A stretch of DNA of 64,000 nucleotides from Cephalotus follicularis (GCA_001972305.1 BDDD01002892.1:157965-221964); one strand, 5' to 3'; positions 45,736 through 57,237 are shown, counted from the first letter of the stretch. Translations and numbers: made by a program. Notes: a model not told the origin generated them from the letters alone.

Positions 45736-45840
45736 TATGACTTATTACAACCTGTGAACGAAAAAGTATATTTTGAACAAATATATTGGATCAAGTAATT
45801 ATATGTAATTGCTTGACTTGTACTGTGAAATGCTTGTGCT

Positions 45841-45992
45841 TGTTGATTATTAGCCATCGTGTTAATAACCTGTTGATTATTAGCCATCGTGTTAATAACC
45901 TGTTGATTATTAGCCATCGTGGTAATAACCTGTTGATTACTTAGCCACTGTGCTAGTAACCTGCTGTTGGTTTAGTCGCCATGCTAAACAAC
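45841..45992. repeat. 30-bp tandem repeat (3' LTR copy)
   Basis: The same five units as 39971-40122, with few changes. Confidence 0.9.
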
Positions 45993-46701
45993 TTACTGGG
46001 GACTTGCTCCAAAACCGTTTGGGACGGAGTAAGAGTGCTTGACGTTGGGGCCAGGAGGTGGCGACGGTCATGACGACTGGTTTGTCTGGTTCCTTTTTGG
46101 AACATGTTTACTGCCTGTGTTGATATAACTTATGAGTTATACTTGTACTGTGAGCATGCATATATTTTTATATGTACATACGGAGGTATTTTTACTATGA
46201 AAACTACATGTCATGGCTCATCGTTATGCATTCATTCATGATACTCATTACCATATTACTCGAACTGTATTTATGGATTTGTTCACTTAGCCGAGTGAGG
46301 ACAAAGGCTAACCCCTACTGTAACAGATTGATGGAGTGGTCTTGACATGGAGCATGCACGGAGATTTAAAGAGAAGACTTGTTATTTCTCTTATTTATGT
46401 ATTTGGGTTATTGAACATTGATCATGTTACTTGGATTTTGTAACAAATAGTATTTTGTTATCTCGTACTGATGTATTATTTCACGCTCCGTTTTGGGCGA
46501 TCAACAGTTATATTTGGATTATCGGGCATCACGTAGTATGGGATGCGTGATGTGTTTTTATTTTCGGCTCGTTTATGCTGTTGCTTCCGCTATCGAAGGT
46601 TTTAAATTATTGGTAATTTGCATGAGCTAGATTATCTTGTGTTGATTGCTTTACCACTTATATGTTGTCTATTAAGTTGGAAAACGGGGTGTGACAGACA
46701 G

Positions 46702-47327
46702 AACACTATATGTCTACTCGGATGATATGGTGATCACCCGATCCATTTAAGATGGTTTGGGATATACAAATAGCGGGTTTCCATTGTTGATTGAATATGC
46801 ACTATAAAACACGAAAAGGAATTCATATTGTATAAATAGAGAGTGTAATATACACACATGCAGTCGTCCCGCGTCTTAAAGAGATATCTCCAATTAAGGA
46901 GTGCATCTCACGCATACATATATATTTATGCAGAGCCACCTTGTGGCATGTAGGGACACCCCTACTCTAACAAAGCCCTATCTATTTACTTTTCTTGCTT
47001 TGATAATATGGTTGAGGCTGAGCCCAACCCAAACATGTTATGGTTTTTAAATGTGGTTTTCTGAGGGCTGAGCCCATTTAAAATCAAACGTTCCTCCTTC
47101 CGGAGTGTGGTTACTCCGTTAAACGAATACTACATGCCCGATTTTCGTAAAAATTTTAGAGATAGAAAAATTTTCAAAGTTTTTGGAAACGTTTAACTTC
47201 TTGATTTTCAAGTTTGAAAATGAGTCTTATAAAAAACATGTGGTGACTTCTGATAAGAAGTTGTCATGTGGAATGTCATACCCATTCTCAGTAGGGTATC
47301 GGTTGTTGTCGGGAACGGGTGTGACAG
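46702..47327. other. repeat-derived spacer ending in an LTR-like terminus
   Basis: Continues 37650-38792. TATAAATAGAGAG at about 46833-46845 is a good TATA-box match on the plus strand. The final GAACGGGTGTGACA (47314-47327) looks like a chromovirus LTR end, so part of this stretch could be an LTR of another family; I cannot find its start. No gene. Confidence 0.4.
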
Positions 47328-48290
47328 TTAACGTGAAGACCTTTTAGCGTCAACACCTTTGAGGAATACGTCAACGCTATCATTAGACGTCAATGCAAAA
47401 AGGATGCTCATATCTCAAGTAGCATTGAACGTTAACGCATAAAGAAGATGTTAACGCTCACAAATGAGATTTACATCAACGCTATGAATACGGGTCAACA
47501 TAAATAAGGCATATGGAGTTAATGCGAAGAACCATTGAAGTTAACGCCCAAGGACATAGACGTTAACGCTATTCTTAAGTGTCGATGCCCAAACCAATAG
47601 ACATGCATAATAGCTAGTTTTCAGTGTAGATTAGTCGATTCATTTAAGATCTTTTTCCAAGTATGGACACATGTCGAGCTAGGGAGAAAGGAAATTAGAT
47701 ATTTCATCCATGTGTCATGAGTAGAATGATGATATGGGACAAGTGTCATCAATTTGTAGGTGGAGAATTTAGTCACATGGGCAACTAGCATGGTGACTCA
47801 CCCATACAAAGCTTGCACCCCAAGCCTTTTTTTATATATGTGTGTGTAGTTTTAGCCTAGAAGAGGACGTTTTCTTCTGAGATTGGCTAAGATAATTCAG
47901 CTAAGTGAAGAAGAGAAGAAGATTAAATAAAAGTAGGGATTCCTACTCATTTTTCTAATGTATCAAATGTTCTGTTATTTTTTGGAATTATGCAGCAAAT
48001 TGTTTTAATCATAACTTACTCGTTTCGTGATGAAAATTAGAATCGTTGAATGTTTTGGAAACACTAATATGTCCTATAAAACTGTTATGCTTTGTATGTT
48101 TCAAGATTCTGTCAATTTCATGATTAAAGTCTATGTTTAAAATTACTGCTCATATTCTACTGTCATATGGAACCTGAAACTTTAAAAATTCATTGTAGCT
48201 TCGTTTCTCAACCAAAGTTTATGAACTTTATATTCCTGAATTCATTGAGATGTCTACTAGAACTTTACTTTTTTATGTTTTCTCAGAAGA
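47328..48290 (+). other. LTR-like DNA with TCAA-core array (left half)
   Basis: Array at 47330-47595 (AGCGTCAACACC, ACGTCAACGC, GCGTTAACGC and AAGTTAACGCC; one doublet at 47350 and 47371). TATATATGTG at about 47833. Continuous with 51630-52147 after removing the solo LTR. No coding content. Confidence 0.55.
47330..47595. repeat. TCAA/TTAA-core array
   Basis: About ten cores of the form GCGTCAAC, ACGTCAACGC, GACGTCAATGC, ACGTTAACGC, AAGTTAACGCC and finally GTGTCGATGCC. Here TCAA or TTAA replaces TCGA, possibly after CpG decay or as a family variant. Confidence 0.68.
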
Positions 48291-48640
48291 TGTAACACCT
48301 TGCGCCCGCAGGGCGGACACATGGAATTACTCTCAATTCAAATACAATACAATGGTCGTGACTAGTAGTATAAAAATACGGAAAAACTTAAAACTTTGCA
48401 ATACATATCATTAAGCGGAAGATACAATCCATTCTTACAGTACAAGACAAAACAATTCTTTACAATACCAACCTTTTACAATACACTTATCAACTCTTCA
48501 ATGCACTATTACAAAGAGCTCTGTTAAATCTAGACGATCCCCTCGGTCGATGGAGTCTTCAATCCTTCGGTCCGCTGCTACTCGTTGTCCTACCTATGTC
48601 GCACACAAAGGTACAACACAGCCCCCACCCCAAAGGGTGG

Positions 48641-49692
48641 TGTAACGCCCGGTATTTTCCTGAATGTAATATTCCATTTATGATGTAATCTTAAATTTGG
48701 ATTAATGAGAATGATGAGTTTTTGAACTCAAAGTATGCTTAAAACCCTAATTATGGACTTAGAATGGAATGTGTATGTTAAAGTTGAAACGACAACGTTC
48801 TGTGAAGAAGACATCGACGTCTTTTGGAAAGACGTCGACTCCTTTGGGAGCCAGGGCACACGTGAAGGAAGAGACATGCACGTCGACATTGGGAGAAGGC
48901 ATCGACACCTTCTCACCAAACTGGAAAAGACATCGACGTCTAAGGAAAGACGTCGACGCCTTTGTATGAATGGCCAACACGTTCTTCGTCGGCAGAAATA
49001 CATGTGGGGAGAATTGTTCAGAGGCTACCTAACGCCTTTTCGAGTGCGATTCGACGTGTTGAGCATGTCTGTGTACTGACCAGAAGCACTAAAACCTAAC
49101 CTCACATGGAACATGCAAGGATTATGCCATCCTAACATGCAACCTGCAGAAAGAAGATTAGAAAATGAAAAAGAATATGCAGAAAGAGAGAAAGTGGGAG
49201 AGATCTCGGGTTGGCCTGTGTAATGACAAAGGGAAAAGGGTAGGAGGAAGCTATCTGCATAAGGATACCCTTCCCCACCTCTCTCTCTCTAACCCCTACT
49301 GTAACAGATTGATGGAGTGGACATGTTATGGAGCATGCACGGAGACTTAAAGAGAAAGCTTGGATAATCTCTTTTATATTTGAGTTTTGAACATTTATCA
49401 TGATATGTATTTGGGATTATTTTGTAACGTGGTTTATATTATTGTCTTGTATTGATGTATATTGTTTTATTTCACGCTCCGTTTCGGGCGATCAACAGTC
49501 TTTTTGGGTTATTTATAAACATCACGTAGTATGGGATGCGTGATGTGTTCGGCTTATTTTTGATGCTTCCGCGAGATGTTGTTGGATATGAAAAGTTTTA
49601 AATTTATGGAAATTTTGCATAAGCCGGATTTATATGTTGATTGCCGTACCACCCTATATGTTGTCTATGTTCTATGGAAACGGGGTGTGACA
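48641..49692 (+). mobile_element. shortened solo LTR of the 38793 family
   Basis: It starts TGTAACGCCCGGTATTTTCC and ends ACGGGGTGTGACA. Its flanks, GGTGG and GATGG, match at four of five bases. It has the doublet array (48805-48965) and the GCATAAGG box, then jumps from CTCTCTCTCT (49290) to AACCCCTACTG (49291) inside the acceptor-like block, losing the donor site, second array and tandem repeats. Confidence 0.82.
48805..48965. repeat. TCGA-core doublet array
   Basis: Cores at 48814 and 48835, 48883 and 48902, 48933 and 48953: 21, 19 and 20 bp within doublets. CGTTCTGTGAAG just upstream is a decayed anchor. Confidence 0.88.
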
Positions 49693-50581
49693 GATGGGGT
49701 TAGCCATACTGGCTAAGAAAAAAACCTCATGCAGCATGTATGCATGTACAGTGTGCAATATTGGTGACAATCTATGCAATAACAACGTGCGGTGTACAAT
49801 ATCAATGCATGACATGGGAAATGCGTATGTACAGTTGGCGATCAGACTACCCGTATGAAATGGCCCATAACAGAGCATACGGATAAGATCTATAATAATC
49901 AATCAATGGCAGACACTCAATGGTGGTGTATAAAACACCCAGTCAATCAATCAATATCCTATAGAGCATGCGACCTCGGGTCAGTACAATGTCAATCAAT
50001 AGCAATGATCAATTCCACGGAAGGTAGTCCTTAGAAAAAGGTGGGAGATCTATCTACGGTTCCCAGATTGATCAGGTCTGGGACTCATAGATCTTCCAGC
50101 CTATGGCTGGGTCAATACAATGTTGATTACCTAGAACCGAGGAAGCTACGGATACCGTTAGGGAGCTACCCTCAAGGGAGCATCAATTGTCAATCAATCG
50201 GTACCGCTCGTCAGTGGGTCAATACAATGAGGTAAATGAAACAAATGACGAAATAGGTGGACAGAGTCAACAACCTAACATGCCGACACAAATCATAAGG
50301 TCGCTCTATAGGATCCATACAATCAATCATGTCAATACAATATCATTACAATGTCAATAAGCAAAGTCAATGACTGACGGTATCTAATGGAGGGTTGGGA
50401 ATGTGCGTCCAACTTACCGACTTATACTTACAACACTCATGACTCAAGCAATCAATCGGTCAATACAATCATTAAAACCATTTCCAAACACTTGAATACC
50501 TCAAGTGAGGCTCCAGTCAAGTGGCAACGTGAAAGGAAGTTGAAAACCAGCTTTAAACAGTCAAAAACTCCACTCAGCCCG

Positions 50582-50918
50582 AAAGGCGTCGATGTCCTTG
50601 GCAAAAGACATCGATGCGTATCAGGGCATGCCCTTGAAAACGGTAGAAGGACGTCGATGTCTTTGAAAGACATCGATGTCTTTCTCAGTTGGCAGAAGAC
50701 GTCGATGTCCTTGGACAAAGGCGTCGACGCTTTTCAATAAAAATGACCTAGGAATGCACATCAATGTCTCGTGTCGATACCTTTTCTGGGAAAAGACATC
50801 TCAAGGCAAAGACGTCGATGTCTTTCAAAGACATCGATGTCTTTGCTGCGGAATCAAGGAGGTCGCATCCCAAAGCGAAAGACATCGATGTCCATGGGCA
50901 AGGCGATCGATGTCTTTG
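50582..50918. repeat. TCGA-core doublet array, five doublets
   Basis: Cores at 50589 and 50611, 50654 and 50673, 50702 and 50724, 50815 and 50834, 50885 and 50907: spacing 22, 19, 22, 19 and 22 bp. Several are perfect 12-bp palindromes GACATCGATGTC. The array lies on the 3' side of a TATA candidate on the plus strand, hence downstream of it on the LTR's own strand. Confidence 0.88.
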
Positions 50919-51629
50919 CTGGGAATGGCAGATTTTTGTGTAGAGAACTAGCAATTTTCAAGCCAAAATATAATTTAAAGCCATTCTTTGAAAACCAAGG
51001 TTTAAAATCAATCATTTAGGGTTAGTAAAACTTGTTATAACCTTCAAAATTCAGTTTCAATCTCCCTAGATCCATCAGAGCAAGGAAAATTAATGAAAAC
51101 CCTAGTTTCATAATTCATTTCAATTCAATCATTCAATCACTCAATCAATCATGCAATTCAATCAATCATGCATCTAAGCAATAGGCAATTCAAGTAGGGA
51201 AGTCCTACATTTAACGAAGCTTCAAAGTTGAGCTTCCAATCAAACGATCGGTAGAAATCGCCCAATAAGCCGCTACTTTCTTGTTCAATCGATAAGCCAC
51301 GACTTGCAATTGCTATTCTTGTTGATGGAGATTCAATCCGGCTGCAAGAGGGAGATGGAGGCTTCCCAAAAGAGAGATAGAGAGGGAGAAAAATAGAGAG
51401 AGAAGGAGAAGAATGAGAAATGTGAGAGAAAAGAGAGAAAGAATTGACTTATATAGTCGATTCTGTCAACTCTCCGAAACTTAGCCTGAAATCCCGACTA
51501 TACATGCATTAACCAATAGAACAACAATAGGTATACGAATACCTCAATTCAATACAATTCGATACAGTACAATACGGTACAATGTATGCATGAACAGTAC
51601 AAAAAGGGAATTCGGGTCTTCACAGAAGA

Positions 51630-52147
51630 TGAATGTTTCTATACGAAAAACTAGTTTTAGAAATATTGTACAATGCTATTTTTGGGAATACTTTGAGCTG
51701 ATCACTCAAGGTATTAAGAAATGAATTTGCGAAATGTAAAAAGGTAACGAACTAAGATGAACAAATCTTGGATTGCGATCCAAAGAGGAATAATGGAGCA
51801 GAGAGTGCTCGTGGACATGCGTGTGATGTAAGGATAGTAATCGGAGAGTGAACATGGCCTCGGTGAAGAATGGTTCAATTGGGTTCTTTATGTTTATAAA
51901 ACCCCTCAGTTATTTATGAAATGTTCTGATTCATGAGATATGATAAAAAAAAGAGATGAATGTGAAATGTGCTGGTTTTTTTTTATAAAAATATTCCAGA
52001 AAATGAATTTCAATGATGTTGTATTACGATAATCCTTACTGAGTTGTTTTGCTGCTCACTCCTTTCAATATTTTTGTTTTCAACTAAAATTTTACGGGAA
52101 ATGGTTGAACATGGAAATTCGAGCTTTTGAGGGATCTCATAAAAGAA
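51630..52147 (+). other. LTR-like DNA (right half)
   Basis: Continues 47328-48290. It includes CTTACTGAGTTGTTTTGCTG followed by CTCACTCCTTTCAATATTTT at about 52035-52075, a relative of the CCGTACTGAGGTTTGCTCA block. At about 52147 the sequence changes abruptly to the terminal end of another LTR family. Confidence 0.5.
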
Positions 52148-52204
52148 TGTTAATTGCCTTTACCGCTTTAATGTTGCGTTTTCCTGAACGGGGTGTGACA
52201 ACAG

Positions 52205-52216
52205 TGGTATCAGAGC
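52205..52216 (+). other. primer-binding site (initiator tRNA-Met)
   Basis: TGGTATCAGAGC four bases after GTGTGACA. Same spacing as in the elements at 38793 and 59768. Confidence 0.92.
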
Positions 52217-52310
52217 ATATTCCATATATGCTTAGCTAGGATACTTTCCTTGGCAATTAATGAATTATTTTCCTAAAGTCGTGACTGACCGTCAATCTTC
52301 TTATAGGAAA

Positions 52311-53771
52311 ATGGACCGAATGAGAACTCGTACAAGGGCTAGAGCTAATGCCCCGAAAGAAGCTAATGTTCCTCAAGGGATGGATATTCCCCAGGATGAC
52401 AGAGATTCGATGGCTCGGATTGCAGACTATTTTCAGCAGCAGATGGCCTTTAATCAGGCTAATGCGGAGGAGATGCGCCAGTACCACGCACAAGCTCGAC
52501 CGCAACATAGGGCTCCTGACCACTGCCCAGGAGAGGATTGTTTTGGGAGAGATATTGAGAAGTTCATGAGGCTGAACCCACCTAGCATCAAGGGAGAACT
52601 GGATGCTACGATTGTTGAGAGATGGCTACAGGACCTGGAGAAGATCTTTCAGGTGATGGACTGTAATGATGCTCAGAAGTTGAGATTTGCTGTGTACCGC
52701 TTATGGGCTGAGGCCACTCATTGGTGGGAGATAGTTAGAGCAAAGTGGGAGTCACAGCGACCGAACAGCACTTGGGACAGATTCCAGACAGAGTTCTTGG
52801 AGACTTATGTTCCATATATTGAGCAAGAGCGATGAGAGACTGAGCTCTTGGAGTTACGACAGGGAGAGATGACTGTTGCTGAATATCAAGCAAAGTTCAT
52901 GGAGTGGGCCAGACATTCACCTTATCTAGTAGCTGATGAAGCAAAGAAGATACGGAGGTTCTTGAGAGGGTTACGACCGGATCTTCGGTCGAGGATTAGA
53001 GCCATGGAGCTGAGGACTTCTGTAGAGGTTGCTCAGAAAGCTAGACTGTTGGAAACGATATCTAGTGAGGATCGGGATGAGAGAGCTCGTGCGAAGGAGA
53101 GTAAGCAGAGTCCTACACAGTCCAGACCGGCATCGTCAAAGTGGCAAGATGGTGGTTCTCCGACGAAGTCGTCGAAGAATAGGTCTCAGCAAACGGCTTC
53201 GTAGGGTACTCCCAGCCAGGGGAGTAATGCTAGGTTTGGAGGATGCTTTTACTGTGGTCGTACCGGCCACAAACAGAAAGATTGCTGGAATTTCAATGGC
53301 TGGTGTTTGAGGTGCGGGGCACCGGGTCATTCGGTGAAGGACTGCCCGAAGAGTTCTGCTATGGCGCCTACTGGGCCGGGGAGCAGCAGTGGTGCGACTG
53401 CGGGACCATCACAGAGGAGGGATACCGGTAAGGGCATCACAAAAGGTAGAATTTTTGTACATGCTCAGACTGAGGTTCCAGAGTCGACTTCTGTTGTTGG
53501 AGGTACTCTGTATATATATGGTTATTCTGTTAGAGTACTAATGGATTCAGGTGCATCACATTCATTTATATCTGCACGTTTTGCATCTTGCTTAGATGTC
53601 ACCCCTGACTGCATATCTTATACTCTTGATGTGAGCACACCGACTAGGACTTCTATGTATACTGACACGGTATATAGGAGTTGTGAGATGTCTATGGCAG
53701 GCATTCCTTTATATGCAGATCTGATTGTACTGCCTATCTGTGACTTCGATGTGATATTAGGGATGGATTAG
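52311..53771 (+). pseudogene. chromovirus gag and protease
   Basis: ATG at 52311 (MDRMRTRTRARANAPKEAN). One frame to 53771 with TGA 52833-52835 (CGA in the copy at 63019) and TAG 53202-53204 (CAG at 63388). Gag: FMRLNPPSIKGELDATI, ERWLQDLEKIFQVMDC, ATHWWEIVRAKW, FLRGLRPDLRSRI. Two knuckles, CFYCGRTGHKQKDC and CLRCGAPGHSVKDC, at 53245-53350. Protease motif VLMDSGASHSFIS near 53540 and LPICDFDVILGMD near 53733, ended by TAG 53769-53771 where related copies encode Trp or Gly. Confidence 0.93.
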
Positions 53772-55548
53772 CTATCGGCGCACCGTGCTCGTATGGATTG
53801 TTACCATAAGACTGTGGATTTTTGTCTGCACGACGGAACGACTTTTCAGTTCAAGGGAGACAAGGGATTCTCAACACCGATCATATCTTTTATACGACCA
53901 TCGAGATACCTGGAGAAGGGATGCGAGGGATATTTGGCTTATGTTATTGAGCGAAGGAAGGAGAAATGCTTGAGATGGAGGAAATTCAAGTTGTGTGCGA
54001 ATTTCCGGATGTGTTTCCTGATGACTTGGGATCCTTACCGCCCAAGAGGAGTATGGAGTTTGTTATTGATCTTGTTCCTGGAACGGCTCCTATCTCTAAA
54101 TCACCCTATTGGATGGCTCCTGCTGAGTTGCGAGAGCTGAAACTACAGTTACAGGACCTAATCGATAAACGTTTTGTAAGACCCAGTGTTTCTCCATGGA
54201 GTGATCCTGTGCTCTTTGTCAAGAAGAAGGATGGGTCGATGATGCTCTGTATTGATTACCGGATGTTGAACAAAGCAACTATTAAAAATAAATATCCTTT
54301 ACCCCACATTTAGGATTTATTTGATCAGTTGCAAGGATCAAGGGTGTTTTCTAAGCTCGATTTGAGATCGGGTTACCACCAGTTGAGAGTAAGGGAAGGA
54401 GAAGTTGAGAAGACTGCCTTCCGAACACGGTATGGCCACTACGAGTTCTTAGTGATGCCTTTCGGTGTTACGAATGCACCGGCAGCTTTCATGTCATTAA
54501 TGAATGACATATTTCGACCGTACTTGGACCAGTTTGTCGTGGTATTCATTGATGATATACTGGTATATTCGAGGAGTGAGGAGGAGCACACTCGACATCT
54601 GAGGATAGTATTGCAGGTTCTTACAGAGCACCGATTGTACGCCAAGTTTGGCAAGTGCGAATTCTGGCTAGACCATGTGATCTTTCTAGGTCACATAGTA
54701 TCTGGAGAAGGCTTGAGGGTGGATCCGTCGAAGATTGAAGTTGTGAGAGACTGGCCGCAACCAAAGAACTTGACGTAGGTGCGCAGTTTCCTGTGTCTGG
54801 CAGGATATTACCGGAGGTTTTCCAAAATTTTTCGAGGATAGCCAAACCCTTGACCAGACTGACTTAGAAGAAGACTCTTTTTATCTGGGATGAAGACTGT
54901 GAGGCTAGTTTTCGTGAGCTGAAGGACCGGTTAGTTTCCGCTCCTATCTTGGCATTACCTTAGGGTAATGTGGGCTTTGCAGTCTACAGCGATGCATCGG
55001 GTAAGGGCTTGGGCTGTGTGTTGATGCAGCGAGGCAGAGTGATTGCATATGCCTCAAGGAAGCTTAAACCGTATGAAGAGAACTACCCGACTCATGACCT
55101 TGAGCTTGCAGCTATTATCTTCGCCCTTCAGAAGTGGAGGCACTACCTTTATGGGGTGCAGTTCGAGATCTTTACCGATCATAAAAGCTTGAGGTATCTG
55201 TTTTGTCAAGATACACTGAACATGAGACAGCGCAGGTGGGTAGAATTCTTCAATGATTATGACTGCAGTGTACAGTATCACCTGGGAAAGGTGAATGTGG
55301 TCGCTGATGCCTTGAGCCGCAAGGCTATGGTTGCTAGTACGATGGTGTCACAATGGAAGATGCTGGAAGACTTCCAAGAATGGTCTCTGTTTAATCAGTC
55401 ACCGAGGATCATTTTAGCGGACATGCGAGTACAGCCTGAGTTACTACATCACATCATAGATGCACAACCACATGATCCTGAATTCAGCGGATCCGAGAGA
55501 ACCTGGATTCGTACTCCGATATTCGAGTGCATGATGATGGTATTCTGA
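53772..55548 (+). pseudogene. chromovirus reverse transcriptase and RNase H
   Basis: [22 protein letters not shown] near 53999, [20 protein letters not shown] near 54172, LRSGYHQLR near 54363, [15 protein letters not shown] near 54460, catalytic FIDDILVYS near 54547, [17 protein letters not shown] near 54687. RNase [16 protein letters not shown] near 54984, [28 protein letters not shown] near 55304. Stops TAG 54311, TAG 54776 and TAG 54961; frame changes near 53960, 54800-54900 and 55470. Confidence 0.93.
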
Positions 55549-56860
55549 GGTATCGGGGACGTGTGTGTCTTCCAAACGAACCGAGGTTGAAGGGTGAATT
55601 ACTTCATGGGGCTCATAAGTCTATGTACAGTATTCATCCTGGTAGCACGAAAATGTATCAAGACATGAAGAAGTGTTACTGGTGGCCTGGCATGAAGCGG
55701 GAGATCACTGAGTATGTGGCGAGGTGTTGGACTTGCCAGACAGTTAAGGTCGAGCACCAGAGACCGGAAGGTTTGCTACAACCTTTACCGATTCCAGAGT
55801 GGAAGTGAGAACATGTTACGATGGACTTTGTTTCGGGTTTTCCTCTGACTCGGAACCGTCATAATGCCGTGTGGGTCATCGTGGATAGACTCACCAAATC
55901 AGCGCACTTTCTCCCTACACACGTTACTAATTCTGCGAGCAAGCTGGCTTGACTGTATGTGAAGGAGATAGTGGGGCTACACGGGGTTCCAGTCAGCATC
56001 GTATGTGATAGAGATGCTATCTTCACTTCTAAATTTTGGAAGAGATTCCAGACAGCTTTCGGGACGAAGCTGAACTTGAGTACTGCCTTCCACCCTCAGA
56101 CCGATGGGCAGTCTGAGCGTACCATCCAGACCTTGGAGGATATGCTACGGGCTTGCGTTATGGATTTTGCTGGTATCTGGGAGGATCATATTCCTCTTAT
56201 ACAGTTTTCTTGCAATAACAGTTATCACTCCAGTATTGCATGGCACCGTTTGAGGCACTGTATGGGAGGAAGTGCAGATCTCCAGTGTGTTGGGATGAGG
56301 TCGGGGAGCGACCTTTACTCGGGACTAAGCTAGTGGAGGAAACTTCAGAGAAGATCAGGACGATCAAGAAGAAGCTGCTTGCTACTCATAGTCGGCAGAA
56401 GAGCTACACTGACAGTGTGAAGAGAAGACCCCTGATCTTCAACGTAGGTGATCGCGTGTTTTTGAAAGTATGACCATGGAAGGGCGTGGAACGGTTCAGA
56501 AAGAAAGGCAAATTAGCTCCGCGCTACATTGGTCCTTTTGAGATTTTGGAGAGAGTCGAGGAGGTAGCTTACCAGCTTGCCTTACCTCCGGCACTGTCAA
56601 ACGTGCACGGCGTCTTTCATATATCTATGTTGAGGAGATATATCTCGGACCCGTCACATGTCCTGGACTATGATACTATTCATGTACAGGATGATCTATC
56701 TTGTGAGGAGTTGCATGTGCGGATTCTCGATCGGAAGATGCAGACTTTGAGGAACCGAACCATTTCCATGGTCAAGGTTCAATGGCAGTTTCACAAACCT
56801 GATGAGGCAACTTGGGATCGTGAGGAGGACATCCGAGAACGCTACCCGCACTTGTTCTAG
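55527..56860 (+). pseudogene. chromovirus integrase and chromodomain
   Basis: Zinc region HKSMYSIHPGSTKMYQDMKK and CWTCQTVK (55611-55750). Core: MDFVSGFPL near 55819, VCDRDAIF near 56002, [18 protein letters not shown] near 56104. Then [14 protein letters not shown] near 56243, the GPFEILE box near 56532, and the chromodomain (VKVQWQFHKPDEATWDREED, ERYPHLF) to 56860. Stops TGA 55806 (TGG in the sibling), TGA 55950 and TGA 56471; one frame change near 56240. In chromoviruses this tail binds histone marks and steers insertion into heterochromatin. Confidence 0.93.
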
Positions 56861-56892
56861 ATTTGTTTTAATTACGGGGACGAAATTCCTTG

Positions 56893-56905
56893 AAGGAGGG
56901 GTGGA
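56893..56905 (+). other. polypurine tract
   Basis: AAGGAGGGGTGGA before TGTAACGCCC. Identical to the tract of the 38793 element. Confidence 0.88.
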
Positions 56906-57083
56906 TGTAACGCCCGACATTTTCATGTATTATAATTTCACAATGTAATTGTACTTCTGAATTGTGAAATTAATAAAGGATGGATTTTCCGAAATTGGTG
57001 ATGTTTTCCCATTGCTATTATGTTGGATTATTGTTCAAAATGCAAAAAGAATGATTAAAGTCTAAAACGACGCTGTTCTGGGG

Positions 57084-57237
57084 AAAACACATCGACGCCT
57101 TTAGGATCACGTCGACGCCTTTGAGGCAAAATGGCTCACGTAGCTGCATGCACATGCACATCGATGCGCACGGAGACATCGACGTCCTCGTGTAAAATGG
57201 TTAAAGACATCGACGTCCATGTAAGGACGTCGACGCC
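57084..57237. repeat. TCGA-core doublet array
   Basis: Cores at 57092 and 57112, 57161 and 57179, 57210 and 57230: 20, 18 and 20 bp within doublets. Seven bases upstream is CTGTTCTGGGG. Confidence 0.9.

Larger units (their letters stand above)
38793..46696 (+). mobile_element. Tekay/Del-like chromovirus lacking protease and RT, TSD GACAG
   Basis: 5' LTR 38793-40825, primer site 40830-40841, gag 40940-42017, direct junction to RNase H-integrase-chromodomain (to 43816), polypurine tract, 3' LTR 43863-46696. GACAG flanks both ends (38788-38792 and 46697-46701). About 1.66 kb of pol, measured against the 52148 element, is missing at GGTGCG/CTTAAACC (42018). The whole coding part stays in one frame with only three stops, all TAG. 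The LTRs look nearly identical by eye except for an 0.8-kb gap in the 5' copy. Confidence 0.93.
43863..46696 (+). repeat. 3' LTR (2.83 kb) of the 38793 element
   Basis: It is the full-length version of this LTR. Beyond the modules of the 5' copy it holds extra cores at 44992-45022 and 45240-45272, an AAACGATCTTAGATGCATTC segment at about 45337 related to GATCCCGAT blocks in other LTRs, and a threefold repeat of about 95 bp at 45459-45735. It ends GGGTGTGACA followed by TSD GACAG. Confidence 0.92.
48291..51624 (-). mobile_element. solo LTR, minus strand, TSD GAAGA, itself interrupted
   Basis: Plus strand begins TGTAACACCTTG and ends GGGTCTTCACA; GAAGA flanks both ends (48286-48290 and 51625-51629). 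On the minus strand it runs TGTGAAGACCCG to AAGGTGTTACA. It holds a CTTATATAG TATA candidate (51448-51456), a CT/GA-rich leader, a doublet array (50582-50918), three GGGTCAATACAATG repeats (49979-50229) and CTTAGCC...GGCTAACCCC (minus, 49693-49715). It is interrupted by the solo LTR at 48641-49692. No coding content. Confidence 0.88.

Noticed and set aside
46833..46845. TATAAATAGAGAG as promoter of a host gene
   Set aside because: No coding sequence follows; the next kilobase is LTR-like DNA. Kept only as a remark in the spacer entry.
49281..49300. Precise intron loss in the solo LTR at 48641
   Set aside because: The left edge of the deletion lies in the CT tract, upstream of the donor-like site, and the right edge is before the CAG. 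It is not a spliced product.
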